Source of the DNA: Bacteriovorax stolpii
Lineage (GTDB): Bacteria; Bdellovibrionota; Bacteriovoracia; Bacteriovoracales; Bacteriovoracaceae
DNA length: 35,201 nt
Direction: 5' to 3'
NCBI GenBank assembly: GCA_945860895.1
Contig: CAMASK010000025.1
Coordinates: forward strand, 1-35,201
Of this stretch, positions 6,387 to 15,762 are shown piece by piece; the stretch's first letter is position 1; each line of letters opens with the position of its first letter. The notes under the pieces are model-generated. The model saw nothing but the letters and a program-made list of their open reading frames with translations. It was not told the DNA's origin and made no database searches. The translations under genes and the position numbers were made by a program.

Positions 6387-9300
6387 ATGAAAAAAATACT
6401 TACCTTAAATCTCGCTTTTATATTTTTGGTTACATCTTTATCAAGTTCATTTGCCGGTACGAAAAAATCTACTTGTGAAAACGGCGAATGTCTTCCTGCT
6501 CTGGTTGAAAAATTAGAAAACCTTGGCGCCATTTATCAGAAGCAATGTTTACCTAAAAAGATAAAAGACTCGCAAGTTGAGGCCTGGCATGAAAAGAATG
6601 GCTTTAGCGAAGAGTGCTGGAAGTACATCACTGAAATAAATAATCTCGAAGAACAGCTCTCTCATTATCAAAATATTCTTGAATCGAAACTCGGTTGTGC
6701 CAATGGAGATTGCACTCGAAGCTCTGCGGCCGATGAATTTAATTCGCAACTAAATTCCATTTCGAAAGTTGAAAAAGAACTCAGTTGTACGGCCGAGAAA
6801 AAAGCCGCCGTTTCCAAACAATGTCCTGCCGACATGAATTGCGCTTTGATGTCCACTGCCTTGGCCGGTGGAGGCTACATCGCCGAAATGATGATTCCAA
6901 AAAACTGGAAACCCAAAGGTTGTAACCTCGGTGATGATAGTTGCATGGCCCAACTTGCAACAGGCTTTCTCAAACAAGCATTCACATTTTTTGAATCTGT
7001 CTGGGGATTGTTGAAGATTGCTGGTAAAAAAACTCGTCAAGCAGCAAAAAATTTCTGGAACTGGGTGACCGATGCCGAAGACCACTCCTCTACTTCACAA
7101 TTAGCTTTAAGTAAGGCTTCAGAGGATCCGGGTGTTTTCGACATGCTAGTGAAAGATTTCCCTGGCACCATGAAAAAAATCTGGCAAGGTTTAGTGGCTT
7201 CATTAAAAGAGTGGCTTAAAACAGATATTTTTTGTCAAAAATGGTCAGGTGCTCCTCATCTAAGTAAATGTCTCGTTGCCACCGAGACTCTGGATTGCAT
7301 GCCTTGTAAAACCATGGTGAATGGTTTGTGTGCGATAAGTGGAGCTATTATTGCTGAAGTAGTCCCAGCTTTTTTCACTGGTGGATTAACCACTGCCGCT
7401 AAATATGGAGCGCAAGGCGCGGTCAAAATAGCAAAACTTTTTAAAGTTTCAAATGCCACGATAAAAACTCTTAAAGCGTCAAGACTTGCTAAGAATATTG
7501 TAAAAATCAGTTCCAAAGCTGATGAAGTACTAAAAGTCTCTAAAGGACTGCGGGCAACGAAGTACGGATTAGAAGCTGCCATGGCAGCAGTCAAAACTTA
7601 CATGCTTTCTCCAACCCGAAAAATTTTGAAGTCTTCACTCGGATCATTAATAAGTCTTGCAAAAAAAGGCACGGCCTACGTTGCAGTAACCCCGGCCGGA
7701 AAGGTTCTGATCTTCTCGGCCAAAGCCTTAAAAACGACAGGTAAAATTATTCTTTATCCCATCGATAATCCAATGCTCACAGCTTCTTATAAATTAGGTC
7801 AAAGAAGCTTTGATAAAATCTTTAAATTAGGTGCTCCCAAACTGGCGGCCACTGCCGGCGTCAGTGCCAAGATTGTTAAAGCGATTCCAGAGGTTGAGAA
7901 TTCCTTAGTCAAACTGGAAGCAGCGAGAATTGCACCCAAAACAGAAGCTTCCGTGCTAACAAATCTGGAATTAGAATCTTATGCCAAAATCCTTCCACAT
8001 CGTCAGAGTCTTTTAAAAGAAGCTTTAGATGAAGGTGATGATTTAAAAGATATCATCAAAAACCTTTACCCAGAGCTTGAATACTCCAGCCTGGCCAAAA
8101 CTGTTGGAGCAAAAAAAGTTCTTGCGGCCGAAAAAGAATTGTTGCTCGAAATTTCCCAGCTCGCAGATGGTCCAATAAAAGAATCCTTCTCAAAAAAATT
8201 TCATCTAAAAATTGCTCAAGATGCCAACAGAAGAAAAATTATTCCTTCTTCTCATTCTTATGACAAAGTCATCGCCAACTCGAAACTTCCTCAGGAAAAA
8301 CGTTTTCAAGAGGCCATGATTCAAATCAAGCGAGAACCCGCCAATGAGCTGGAAAAAATTAAACTCGCCAGGTCTCTGGAAGAAGCGCATTTGTTTGCTC
8401 CTGATAATGGTGTCTTTGAATATAGCTGGAGAGAATTAAGAGAGAAATATCGTATTCTTACTGAAGGTGGTTTCACTCCGGATGAAGCAGATGAATTAAT
8501 CAGAGTGGGACTTGCCGGTCGTCCACCAGTGAGAGAATTAATTAAACCGGGAAAAACCCTCTTTAGTGGCTTTGCCGAGGACATTCTTGATGGTGACTAC
8601 CTTTCGCGAAGGGAGTTGTTGTTTAAATTGGTTAAACAAAATACTCCAAATACAGGGAATAAACTTGTTCGACTAATTACTAAAAATAATGATGCTCAAA
8701 AGATAATCGATAATTTTGAGTCATTAAATTTCATCGACTACCAACATTCAGTTCCCGAACTCGAGAACATTCTTTCCGGTTCGCAGGTCCTTAAAACAGC
8801 ACCGATGGCTGAAAGATATGAAAAACTCGCCTTTGAAAATTTTAAAAAGAGCAGGGCCTACCTGCTGAAAAATAAGCCTGATTTAAATAAAGAAACACTT
8901 TTAAGTATTCATAAAAAAATGCTTAAAGGAGGAGTGGAAAATGCCAAGGACTCACAGCTTGGAATAATCCGCGATGGCCACTGGTTTGGTAATGTCCCTT
9001 CGAGTAAACCCATCTCATTAGAAATAAAAAATGAGATCGCAAAAAATCCCTATCTTACCTGGATGGAAAGTGGTGAACTTAGGGGCGAAAATTTTCATGG
9101 CAAGATTCTTTATCCAAACTCTCAACATGTAAGAAAAGAAGCGCTGGATCTAATTCGCGAAAAAAATGAAAAATTGGTTCTTCAAATTGAAGAGTATCAG
9201 AATCTGACGAAAGAAATTTCTCTCAGGAAAGCAAAAATTGCCGGCCGAGCGAATAGTCCCCAAATTGTGGCAGAAAAAGAAGCCATCCAGGCATTAGTAA

Positions 9301-10748
9301 ATCGCCACACTGAACTCGATAATATTCGACTGAAAATGACTCATGAACTGGTTGATAGCTTAGTTGATCAGCTGATGGAATGGTTTACCAGAGAGCGCAC
9401 TTTAATCGGTGAGATTAATACACCTGAAAAGCTTGATGAGTTTGTTAACCTTTTAGCAAAATTTCAAAGAGATCTGGTTTCAATTCATCCCCTGGCCAAC
9501 GGAAACGGCCGCTCAAGCCGGGAATTTATGAACTACGCACTCATGAAGGAAGGTTTTCCACCTGCACGAGTAATCGATCCCAATGCAGATATTTATCGCT
9601 CCCTCGAAGACTGGCAGACCATCATCAAACATGGAATTCTTGCCAGCGATTTCTTAATGGATGATCTCATCGAGCGCGTAAAGTTTGGTCTTCCTATTGA
9701 AAACTCGGTTGAACTCATCACCCCCTACTCAAGACCACCAGTCAAAATGCGACTCATAGGAGAAAAGAAAGTTCCCCACATGGAGGGTGTTGAGTACATT
9801 GATCCTCGTTTGTATCGCGAAATTGTGAAAAGAACGCTCGCCCAAGAACCGGTCCTTAGGAGGGAGTTGACTACGAATCCTCTGGAAGCCTGGGATAAAA
9901 TTCATGTGAAAGCAAATGAAGTTTTTAGTAAGAATAATATTTATTACAATCACGCCAAGCACGGCATTGGACGGGTCGAAATTGGCTATGTCGATGATGA
10001 TTTTAAACTTCTTTATGGAAAATCCAGTTATGATAATCAGGAACTCTTCGATTTTAAAATGAAGACTTGGTACTCAGATGATATTAACTGGCGAGGACTT
10101 GCTTCTAAACATAGTGAAAAGTCGGAAGCAGAAATCGTCGACATGTTTAAAGAATTAAATTCTCATATGGCCTCAAACGCGGTTCTAAAAAAAATCCGCG
10201 GGAGTGCTACGCCTGCCACAATAAAAAAAGCGGCACTTGAAGACTTTGATAAATTAAATGAAGATATTTTTGGCGATGGTTTAGTGAAGATGGCAAAAGA
10301 TCATTCTGAAACAGGGCCAATGTATGGTATCAGTTACGGCTACTCGACTTCTAAGAGTCGTGATGTGGGTAAGGCTTTCGCTATGGGTGCAATGGTGGTT
10401 GGAAAATATGGTGAACATAAACTTCCGGAGCTGCAGGCCCTTTTAAAATCCCGAGTTTTGGTGGGTGCAAGAAAATCCATGAAAGACGTGGATCTTGGAA
10501 GATTAAAACAACTTCGTCCGGAATTTAGTTATAAATATGGCCGTCAACAGGAAGTGATGGGAGTTGGGGCCAGTGATCCAGATGCTATAAAAATCATCCA
10601 GACCATCGATGCTGAAGGCGAAGTGATTCTCACCTACTTACGTAATCCTGAAAAAGCAGATGAGATTTGGGTGATTAAGGGTGAAATTGAGCCCAATGCC
10701 ATCCCAGAAAAAAATCAAATTGAGCGAACAATTACCCTCAAGAGATAG
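6387..10748 (+). CDS. Giant exported Fic-domain protein with ART-like C-terminus, candidate effector
   Basis: This protein has 1453 residues and a Sec signal peptide (residues 1-23, ending SSSFA). Residues 24-315 hold 16 Cys in spaced pairs; no Cys occurs in the following ~1140 residues. Hydrophobic, Ala/Gly-rich stretches follow (about 310-345, and again about 410-450), then a long helical region with GGFTPDEADELIRVGLAGR near 695-715. A Fic domain spans about 825-1090: LLSIHKKML, then G.IRDG.WFGNVP, then the catalytic loop HPLANGNGRSSR at 1034-1045 with catalytic His1034. Asn1038 takes the usual Asp/Glu place. Fic enzymes transfer AMP or related groups to proteins. The last 220 residues resemble an R-S-E ADP-ribosyltransferase: WRGL at 1235-1238, YSTSKSRDVGKAFA at 1319-1332, and Q1387-Q-E1389. 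Start ATG follows GGAGGAG (6374-6380). Confidence 0.85.
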   Translation: MKKILTLNLAFIFLVTSLSSSFAGTKKSTCENGECLPALVEKLENLGAIYQKQCLPKKIKDSQVEAWHEKNGFSEECWKYITEINNLEEQLSHYQNILESKLGCANGDCTRSSAADEFNSQLNSISKVEKELSCTAEKKAAVSKQCPADMNCALMSTALAGGGYIAEMMIPKNWKPKGCNLGDDSCMAQLATGFLKQAFTFFESVWGLLKIAGKKTRQAAKNFWNWVTDAEDHSSTSQLALSKASEDPGVFDMLVKDFPGTMKKIWQGLVASLKEWLKTDIFCQKWSGAPHLSKCLVATETLDCMPCKTMVNGLCAISGAIIAEVVPAFFTGGLTTAAKYGAQGAVKIAKLFKVSNATIKTLKASRLAKNIVKISSKADEVLKVSKGLRATKYGLEAAMAAVKTYMLSPTRKILKSSLGSLISLAKKGTAYVAVTPAGKVLIFSAKALKTTGKIILYPIDNPMLTASYKLGQRSFDKIFKLGAPKLAATAGVSAKIVKAIPEVENSLVKLEAARIAPKTEASVLTNLELESYAKILPHRQSLLKEALDEGDDLKDIIKNLYPELEYSSLAKTVGAKKVLAAEKELLLEISQLADGPIKESFSKKFHLKIAQDANRRKIIPSSHSYDKVIANSKLPQEKRFQEAMIQIKREPANELEKIKLARSLEEAHLFAPDNGVFEYSWRELREKYRILTEGGFTPDEADELIRVGLAGRPPVRELIKPGKTLFSGFAEDILDGDYLSRRELLFKLVKQNTPNTGNKLVRLITKNNDAQKIIDNFESLNFIDYQHSVPELENILSGSQVLKTAPMAERYEKLAFENFKKSRAYLLKNKPDLNKETLLSIHKKMLKGGVENAKDSQLGIIRDGHWFGNVPSSKPISLEIKNEIAKNPYLTWMESGELRGENFHGKILYPNSQHVRKEALDLIREKNEKLVLQIEEYQNLTKEISLRKAKIAGRANSPQIVAEKEAIQALVNRHTELDNIRLKMTHELVDSLVDQLMEWFTRERTLIGEINTPEKLDEFVNLLAKFQRDLVSIHPLANGNGRSSREFMNYALMKEGFPPARVIDPNADIYRSLEDWQTIIKHGILASDFLMDDLIERVKFGLPIENSVELITPYSRPPVKMRLIGEKKVPHMEGVEYIDPRLYREIVKRTLAQEPVLRRELTTNPLEAWDKIHVKANEVFSKNNIYYNHAKHGIGRVEIGYVDDDFKLLYGKSSYDNQELFDFKMKTWYSDDINWRGLASKHSEKSEAEIVDMFKELNSHMASNAVLKKIRGSATPATIKKAALEDFDKLNEDIFGDGLVKMAKDHSETGPMYGISYGYSTSKSRDVGKAFAMGAMVVGKYGEHKLPELQALLKSRVLVGARKSMKDVDLGRLKQLRPEFSYKYGRQQEVMGVGASDPDAIKIIQTIDAEGEVILTYLRNPEKADEIWVIKGEIEPNAIPEKNQIERTITLKR

Positions 10749-10829
10749 ACACAGCTGGGAGATTCTACATAAATTAGACAATTTAAAATAGTCCTATGTG
10801 ATTCAGTCAGAATTTGAGAAGATTTGACC

Positions 10830-12203
10830 ATGAAAAACCTCTGCTGGCTCCGTCGAGATTTACGATTGCATGATCATGCCGCCCTTTCGGCCGCTGTAGA
10901 AACTGGCGAAACAACCGTGGCATTTATTTTTGATTCACATATCCTGGATAAGCTTAAAAATAAATCCGATAAACGAGTGACTTTCATCTATCAATCCCTT
11001 CAGGAAATAGAAACTCTGCTTCAAAAAAAAGGCTCTTCCCTTGTGGTTCGCTATGGAAAGCCTGAAGAAGAAATTCCCAAATTATGTGAAGAATTGGGGA
11101 TCGATAAGGTTTTTGCCAATAGAGATTATGAACCCTATGCTAAAAAAAGAGATGCCCTGATTGCCAAGAAAGTTCATCTTGAAACTTTTAAAGACAGCGT
11201 ATTTTATGAAAAACATGAAGTCTTAACCGGCAGTGCGACTCTTTATAAAGTCTTCACTCCCTATAAAAACAAATGGCTGGAAAAATTCAATGATTCCGGA
11301 AAAATTATTTCTAACTTTGAATGTAATTTAAAAAATCTTCGAAAATTTGAAAATAAAAAAAATATCCTTGTAACTGACTGGTATAAAATAATCGGTTTCA
11401 AGGAAAATCTTGCGCTCTTAACTGGTGGAACTAAACAGGCCCTTAAGCGCTTGAATGATTTTCACGATCACATAAGCGAGTATAAAGTTGCCCGGGATTT
11501 TCCTGCTATAGCTGGCACATCACTTCTTTCGGTTTATATCCGCTTTGGCAATCTTTCAGTACGAGATATGATTCGTGCGGGTCTTGAAAAAAAATCTGAA
11601 GGGGCCCAAACCTGGGTTTCAGAAATTATCTGGCGAGATTTTTATCAGATGATTCTTGATTCCCATCCTTATGTTGAAAAGGGTGCTTTCAAAAAAGAAT
11701 ACGATCAAATTAAGTATCTCGGAAATGAAGTTGATTTCAAGGCCTGGTGTGAAGGTCGCACTGGCTTTCCTATCGTGGATGCGGCCATGCGATGCCTAAA
11801 TGAAACAGGTATGATGCATAATCGTCTGCGAATGATTGTGGCCTCGTTTTTGTGTAAAATCCTTTTAGTTGACTGGAAAAAGGGCGAACACTACTTTGCC
11901 GAGCATCTTTTAGATTTTGATCTGGCGGCCAATAATGGTGGATGGCAATGGTCATCGAGTTCTGGTTGTGATGCTCAACCCTACTTTAGAATTTTCAATC
12001 CTTACACTCAGAGTGAAAAGTTTGATTCTAAGGGTGAATTTATAAAACAATGGGTGCCGGAATTGAAAAAAGCTGGCCCTAAGGAAATTCATCGGCCGGA
12101 CACTTTATTATTTCAAGACTATACAGCTCCGATAGTGAGTTATGAGAAGAACAGAGTGCGATGTTTAGCAATGTATTCCGCGGCGCTTCAAAGAGATAAA
12201 TAG
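10830..12203 (+). CDS. phrB: Deoxyribodipyrimidine photolyase (class I cryptochrome/photolyase family)
   Basis: This 457-residue cytoplasmic enzyme repairs UV-induced pyrimidine dimers using blue light, FAD and an antenna cofactor. The N-terminal alpha/beta antenna domain opens with LCWLRRDLRLHDHAAL. The C-terminal FAD domain has VSEIIWRDFYQMIL, then GRTGFPIVDAAMRCL, MHNRLRMIVASFL, and LDFDLAANNGGWQWSSSSGCDAQPYFRIFNP, all class I hallmarks. The ATG at 10830 follows GAGAAG (10816-10821) and gives the expected N-terminus; an in-frame TTG two codons earlier is less likely. It stands alone, with 81 bp after the Fic gene and 128 bp before sdhC. A cyclobutane dimer photolyase is more likely than a cryptochrome or 6-4 enzyme, because the FAD-pocket sequence matches the bacterial PhrB type, but this was judged by eye. 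Confidence 0.92.
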   Translation: MKNLCWLRRDLRLHDHAALSAAVETGETTVAFIFDSHILDKLKNKSDKRVTFIYQSLQEIETLLQKKGSSLVVRYGKPEEEIPKLCEELGIDKVFANRDYEPYAKKRDALIAKKVHLETFKDSVFYEKHEVLTGSATLYKVFTPYKNKWLEKFNDSGKIISNFECNLKNLRKFENKKNILVTDWYKIIGFKENLALLTGGTKQALKRLNDFHDHISEYKVARDFPAIAGTSLLSVYIRFGNLSVRDMIRAGLEKKSEGAQTWVSEIIWRDFYQMILDSHPYVEKGAFKKEYDQIKYLGNEVDFKAWCEGRTGFPIVDAAMRCLNETGMMHNRLRMIVASFLCKILLVDWKKGEHYFAEHLLDFDLAANNGGWQWSSSSGCDAQPYFRIFNPYTQSEKFDSKGEFIKQWVPELKKAGPKEIHRPDTLLFQDYTAPIVSYEKNRVRCLAMYSAALQRDK

Positions 12204-12241
12204 GCTAATAAAAGTCGTATATTTTTCACTTTAATTATCGC

Positions 12242-12269
12242 CTGACAAGTGCCGCAAATCTGCTACTCT
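12242..12269 (+). promoter_or_regulatory. Sigma-70-type promoter for sdhCAB
   Basis: CTGACA (12242-12247) and TACTCT (12264-12269) are separated by 16 bp, with a TG one base before the -10 (extended -10). The predicted start would leave a 5' leader of about 55 nt ahead of sdhC. No other comparably good site is seen in this gap. Confidence 0.5.
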
Positions 12270-12331
12270 AAAGACAATTAATTCTTAGTTTTAAATCTAT
12301 ATTTTTTCAATTCAAAAGGGAGTTCTTTTGT

Positions 12332-13006
12332 ATGGTGACATCTGCTGTTAATCACTACTTCAGATCCTCCATTGGCAGAAAACAATTAGTGGCCGTTACA
12401 GGCTTGCTACTTTGCGGATTTTTAGTAAGTCATCTTACTGGAAATCTTTTGCTCTTGGTGAGTTCCGATGCTTTTAATCTCTACGCCCACAAGCTGGCCT
12501 CATTAGGTGGAGTTCTATACTTGATTGAAGGTGTGCTGACGTTTATTTTCCTTCTTCACATGGGACTTGCCATCAAGCTTACCTCGGAAAATATTCAGTC
12601 TCGTGGAAAGTATGAAATGAAAAAGAAAACTGGTCGTGGGACAACCTTCATGTCTCAGACTATGCCTTTCACTGGACTGATGCTTTTAGTTTTTTTAATC
12701 CTTCACTTGAAGAGCTTAAAATTTGGAACCATGTATGAAGTGACGATTGACGGTATCGTGATGAGAGATCTTACTCGCACGACTATTGAATATTTTGCCA
12801 GTGTTGGAAATACAGTTTGGTATGTTGTAGCTATGGTGGCCGCTGCTCTTCACACTGCCCACGGATTTTCTTCCGCTTTTCAATCTCTGGGTTGGAATCA
12901 TCCAAAGTATTACAGAAACGTAAAATATCTTGGTTACTTATATGCTGTCACTATTGCTGGAGGATTCGCTTTTCTCTCGGTATGGTGTCACATGAAGGGA
13001 GCGTAA
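12332..13006 (+). CDS. sdhC: Succinate dehydrogenase cytochrome b558 subunit
   Basis: This 224-residue inner-membrane protein anchors the SdhAB catalytic part and carries two hemes b for electron transfer between succinate and quinone. It is the single five-helix anchor of the b558 (type B) class, as in Bacillus and Wolinella: [16 protein letters not shown], then HLTGNLLL (His34 as a likely heme ligand), LHMGLAIKL in helix 2, LILHLKSL in helix 3, and [16 protein letters not shown] in helix 4. No separate sdhD exists, as expected for this class. AAGGGAG (12316-12322) lies 9 bp before the ATG. The gene is the first of the sdhCAB operon. This type usually works with menaquinone, which is a family-based expectation. 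Confidence 0.93.
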   Translation: MVTSAVNHYFRSSIGRKQLVAVTGLLLCGFLVSHLTGNLLLLVSSDAFNLYAHKLASLGGVLYLIEGVLTFIFLLHMGLAIKLTSENIQSRGKYEMKKKTGRGTTFMSQTMPFTGLMLLVFLILHLKSLKFGTMYEVTIDGIVMRDLTRTTIEYFASVGNTVWYVVAMVAAALHTAHGFSSAFQSLGWNHPKYYRNVKYLGYLYAVTIAGGFAFLSVWCHMKGA

Positions 13007-13007
13007 T

Positions 13008-14927
13008 ATGACTATTAATCTCGATCCAAAAACCCCTCAAGGCGATTTAAAAGATAAATGGGATAAGCATAAGTTTGAATCAAAACTTGTGAACCCCGCT
13101 AACAAAAGAAAATTCACTGTCATTGTAGTTGGAACTGGTCTTGCTGGTGGTTCAGCCGCTGCCAGCCTGGCGGAGCTGGGTTACAATGTCCTTTCATTTT
13201 GCATCCAGGATTCTCCCCGTAGAGCTCACTCAATTGCAGCTCAGGGCGGAATCAATGCGGCCAAAAACTATCCAAACGATGGGGACTCAGTTAAGCGTCT
13301 TTTCTACGATACCATCAAAGGTGGAGATTACCGCGCTCGTGAAGCCAACGTTTATCGTCTGGCCCAGGTGTCAAATAACATCATCGATCAGATGGTTTCT
13401 CAAGGTGTGCCTTTTGCCCGTGAGTACGGTGGTTATTTAGATAACCGCTCATTCGGTGGATCTCAAGTATCTCGTACTTTCTATGCTCGTGGACAAACCG
13501 GTCAACAGCTTCTTCTGGGTGCATACTCAGGAATGATGAAGATGGTTTCTAAGGGCAAGATCAAAATTTACAATCGTCGCGAGATGATGGACCTTGTAAA
13601 TATTAACGGAAAGGCACGCGGGATTATCGTTCGCAACTTAATCACTGGTGAACTTGAAAGATATGCAGCTGATGCTGTTCTGCTTTGTACCGGTGGATAC
13701 GGAAACGTATTCTATCTTTCAACTAATGCCATGACTTCAAATGCGTCTGCTGCCTGGAGATGTTATAAGCGTGGAGCCGCGTTTGCGAATCCATGCTTCA
13801 CTCAAATTCACCCGACTTGCATTCCAGTGCACGGTGACTATCAGTCTAAATTAACTTTGATGTCTGAGTCCCTTCGTAACGATGGTCGAGTGTGGGTTCC
13901 TAAAAAACAAAATGATACCCGTAAGCCAGCTGAAATTCCTGATGAAGAAAGAGATTACTATCTTGAGCGCGTTTACCCGTCATTCGGTAACCTTGCTCCA
14001 AGAGACGTTTCTAGTCGTCAGGCAAAATATCGTTATGATGAAGGCAAAGGTGTTGGTCCAACTAAGCAAGCAGTTTATCTGGATTTCCGTGATGCCATTA
14101 AGCGTGAAGGAAAAGATACAATTGCAGGCCGCTACGGAAACTTATTTGAAATGTACGAGCGAATCACGGGATATAATCCCTATGAAACGCCGATGATGAT
14201 TTACCCGGCCGTTCACTACACAATGGGTGGCCTGTGGGTAGATTACAATCTTCAATCAACCGTTCCTGGCCTTCATGTTTTGGGTGAAGCGAACTTCTCC
14301 GATCACGGGGCAAACCGCTTAGGAGCTTCGGCCTTGATGCAAGGTTTAGCTGATGGATATTTTGTTATTCCAAATACCCTTAGTAACTATCTTGCTTCTA
14401 CTCCACTTGAAAAAGTGACAATTGAAGACAATGCCTTCAAAGATGCTGAGCAAGCCGTGAAGCTTCAGACTTCTAAACTTTTAGGAGTGAAAGGTAAACG
14501 CACAGTGGATGATTTCCACAAAGCTCTTGGCCTCATCATGTGGAACCATGTGGGAATGAGCCGTAATGAAACTGGACTCAAGCAGGCCATCGCAGATATC
14601 AGAAAACTTCGTGAAGATTTCTGGAAAGATGTAAACGTTCCAGGCGAAGAAGGAAATTTCAATCTTGAGCTTCATAAGGCCAGCCGTGTGGCCGACTTTA
14701 TTGAGCTGGGTGAATTGATGGCCCTCGATGCACTTGAGCGTAAAGAGTCTTGTGGTGGTCACTTCCGTGAAGAATATCAGACCCCAGATGGTGAAGCTCA
14801 ACGCGATGATGAGAATTTTGCTCACGCTGCTGTTTGGGAATATACCGGAACAAACTCAAGCCCTATCCGTCACAAGGAAGAGCTGAAGTTCGAGTTTGTT
14901 AAACTTGCTACACGTTCGTACAAATAA
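13008..14927 (+). CDS. sdhA: Succinate dehydrogenase/fumarate reductase flavoprotein subunit
   Basis: This 639-residue catalytic subunit oxidises succinate to fumarate in the TCA cycle, at the inner face of the cytoplasmic membrane. It shows the FAD-binding dinucleotide fold GTGLAGG at residues 42-48, and HSIAAQGG at 74-81, where His74 is the covalent FAD site. Active-site signatures include [13 protein letters not shown]-like residues, [20 protein letters not shown] and [14 protein letters not shown]. The ~640 length and extended N-terminus match the subunit paired with the b558 anchor. The ATG lies 1 bp after the sdhC stop, so coupling is likely, and sdhB follows after 9 bp. Codon use looks biased towards common codons, as in highly expressed genes. 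Confidence 0.95.
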   Translation: MTINLDPKTPQGDLKDKWDKHKFESKLVNPANKRKFTVIVVGTGLAGGSAAASLAELGYNVLSFCIQDSPRRAHSIAAQGGINAAKNYPNDGDSVKRLFYDTIKGGDYRAREANVYRLAQVSNNIIDQMVSQGVPFAREYGGYLDNRSFGGSQVSRTFYARGQTGQQLLLGAYSGMMKMVSKGKIKIYNRREMMDLVNINGKARGIIVRNLITGELERYAADAVLLCTGGYGNVFYLSTNAMTSNASAAWRCYKRGAAFANPCFTQIHPTCIPVHGDYQSKLTLMSESLRNDGRVWVPKKQNDTRKPAEIPDEERDYYLERVYPSFGNLAPRDVSSRQAKYRYDEGKGVGPTKQAVYLDFRDAIKREGKDTIAGRYGNLFEMYERITGYNPYETPMMIYPAVHYTMGGLWVDYNLQSTVPGLHVLGEANFSDHGANRLGASALMQGLADGYFVIPNTLSNYLASTPLEKVTIEDNAFKDAEQAVKLQTSKLLGVKGKRTVDDFHKALGLIMWNHVGMSRNETGLKQAIADIRKLREDFWKDVNVPGEEGNFNLELHKASRVADFIELGELMALDALERKESCGGHFREEYQTPDGEAQRDDENFAHAAVWEYTGTNSSPIRHKEELKFEFVKLATRSYK

Positions 14928-14936
14928 GGAGAGGCC

Positions 14937-15725
14937 ATGAGCTCACAAAATATGTCTTTAAACCTCAAAATTTGGCGCCAGAAAGGTCCAAAGGCTGAAG
15001 GTAAATTAGTTGATTATAGAGTTGATAATGTTTCTCCTGATATGTCTTTTCTTGAAATGATCGACGTTCTTAATGAACAGCTCGTTCGTAAAGGCGAAGA
15101 CACCATTGCTTTCGATCACGACTGTCGTGAAGGAATCTGTGGAATGTGTTCGATGACGATCGATGGTAAGGCACACGGTGGTTTTAAAAATACGACGACT
15201 TGTCAGGTGCATATGCGCTTGTACAAAAATGGCGACACTATTGTGATAGAGCCATTCCGTGCGATGGCCTTCCCCATCGTTAAAGACTTAACAGTAGATC
15301 GTGGCGCCATTGATAAAGTGATGATTGCCGGCGGATATATCAGTGCGAACACCGGTAATGCCCCAGATGCTAACGCTATGTTAATTCCTAAACCAATCGC
15401 CGATGAGGCCATGGATGCAGCAGCATGTATTGGCTGTGGTGCTTGTGTGGCAAGTTGCCCAAATGGTTCCGGAATGCTTTTTATGGGTGCAAAAATTTCT
15501 CAACTAGCACTCCTTCCTCAGGGTAAAGCAGAAGCTCCTAAGCGTGCATTAAATATGGTTCAAGTTCACGATTCTCTAAATTTCGGAAATTGTACGACTC
15601 ACGCTGAGTGTGAAGCCACTTGTCCGAAGGGAATTTCAATCGAGCACATTGCTCGCATGAACCGCGAGTATATGAAGGCAGCTTTTACTTACTACGAAAA
15701 AAAGAATGCTGGTGGTGGCGTCTAA
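14937..15725 (+). CDS. sdhB: Succinate dehydrogenase iron-sulfur subunit
   Basis: This 262-residue subunit passes electrons from the flavin of SdhA to the heme/quinone sites of SdhC through three Fe-S clusters. The 2Fe-2S ligands are Cys63, Cys68, Cys71 and Cys89 (CREGICGMC). The 4Fe-4S motif is CIGCGACVASCP, from Cys164 to Cys174. The 3Fe-4S region follows as NCTTHAECEATCPKGIS. The order C-A-B is that of the b558-type complexes. An AAGGAGAGG ribosome site precedes the ATG at 14937. The operon ends in a strong terminator just after the stop codon. Confidence 0.95.
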   Translation: MSSQNMSLNLKIWRQKGPKAEGKLVDYRVDNVSPDMSFLEMIDVLNEQLVRKGEDTIAFDHDCREGICGMCSMTIDGKAHGGFKNTTTCQVHMRLYKNGDTIVIEPFRAMAFPIVKDLTVDRGAIDKVMIAGGYISANTGNAPDANAMLIPKPIADEAMDAAACIGCGACVASCPNGSGMLFMGAKISQLALLPQGKAEAPKRALNMVQVHDSLNFGNCTTHAECEATCPKGISIEHIARMNREYMKAAFTYYEKKNAGGGV

Positions 15726-15727
15726 TA

Positions 15728-15757
15728 AAAAGCCCCTCGAAAGAGGGGCTTTTTTTA
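15728..15757. terminator. Bidirectional intrinsic terminator between sdhB and gpsA
   Basis: The stem AAGCCCCTC/GAGGGGCTT encloses a GAAA loop. A run of seven T follows on the plus strand, and A-rich sequence before it gives a T-run on the minus strand. It can therefore serve both the sdh operon and the convergent gpsA gene. Confidence 0.92.
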
Positions 15758-15762
15758 TTCAT

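Noticed and set aside
6750-7594. Several minus-strand frames over 100 residues inside the Fic gene
   Set aside because: They are shadows; the plus frame carries a signal peptide, paired cysteines and continuous coding to the Fic motif.
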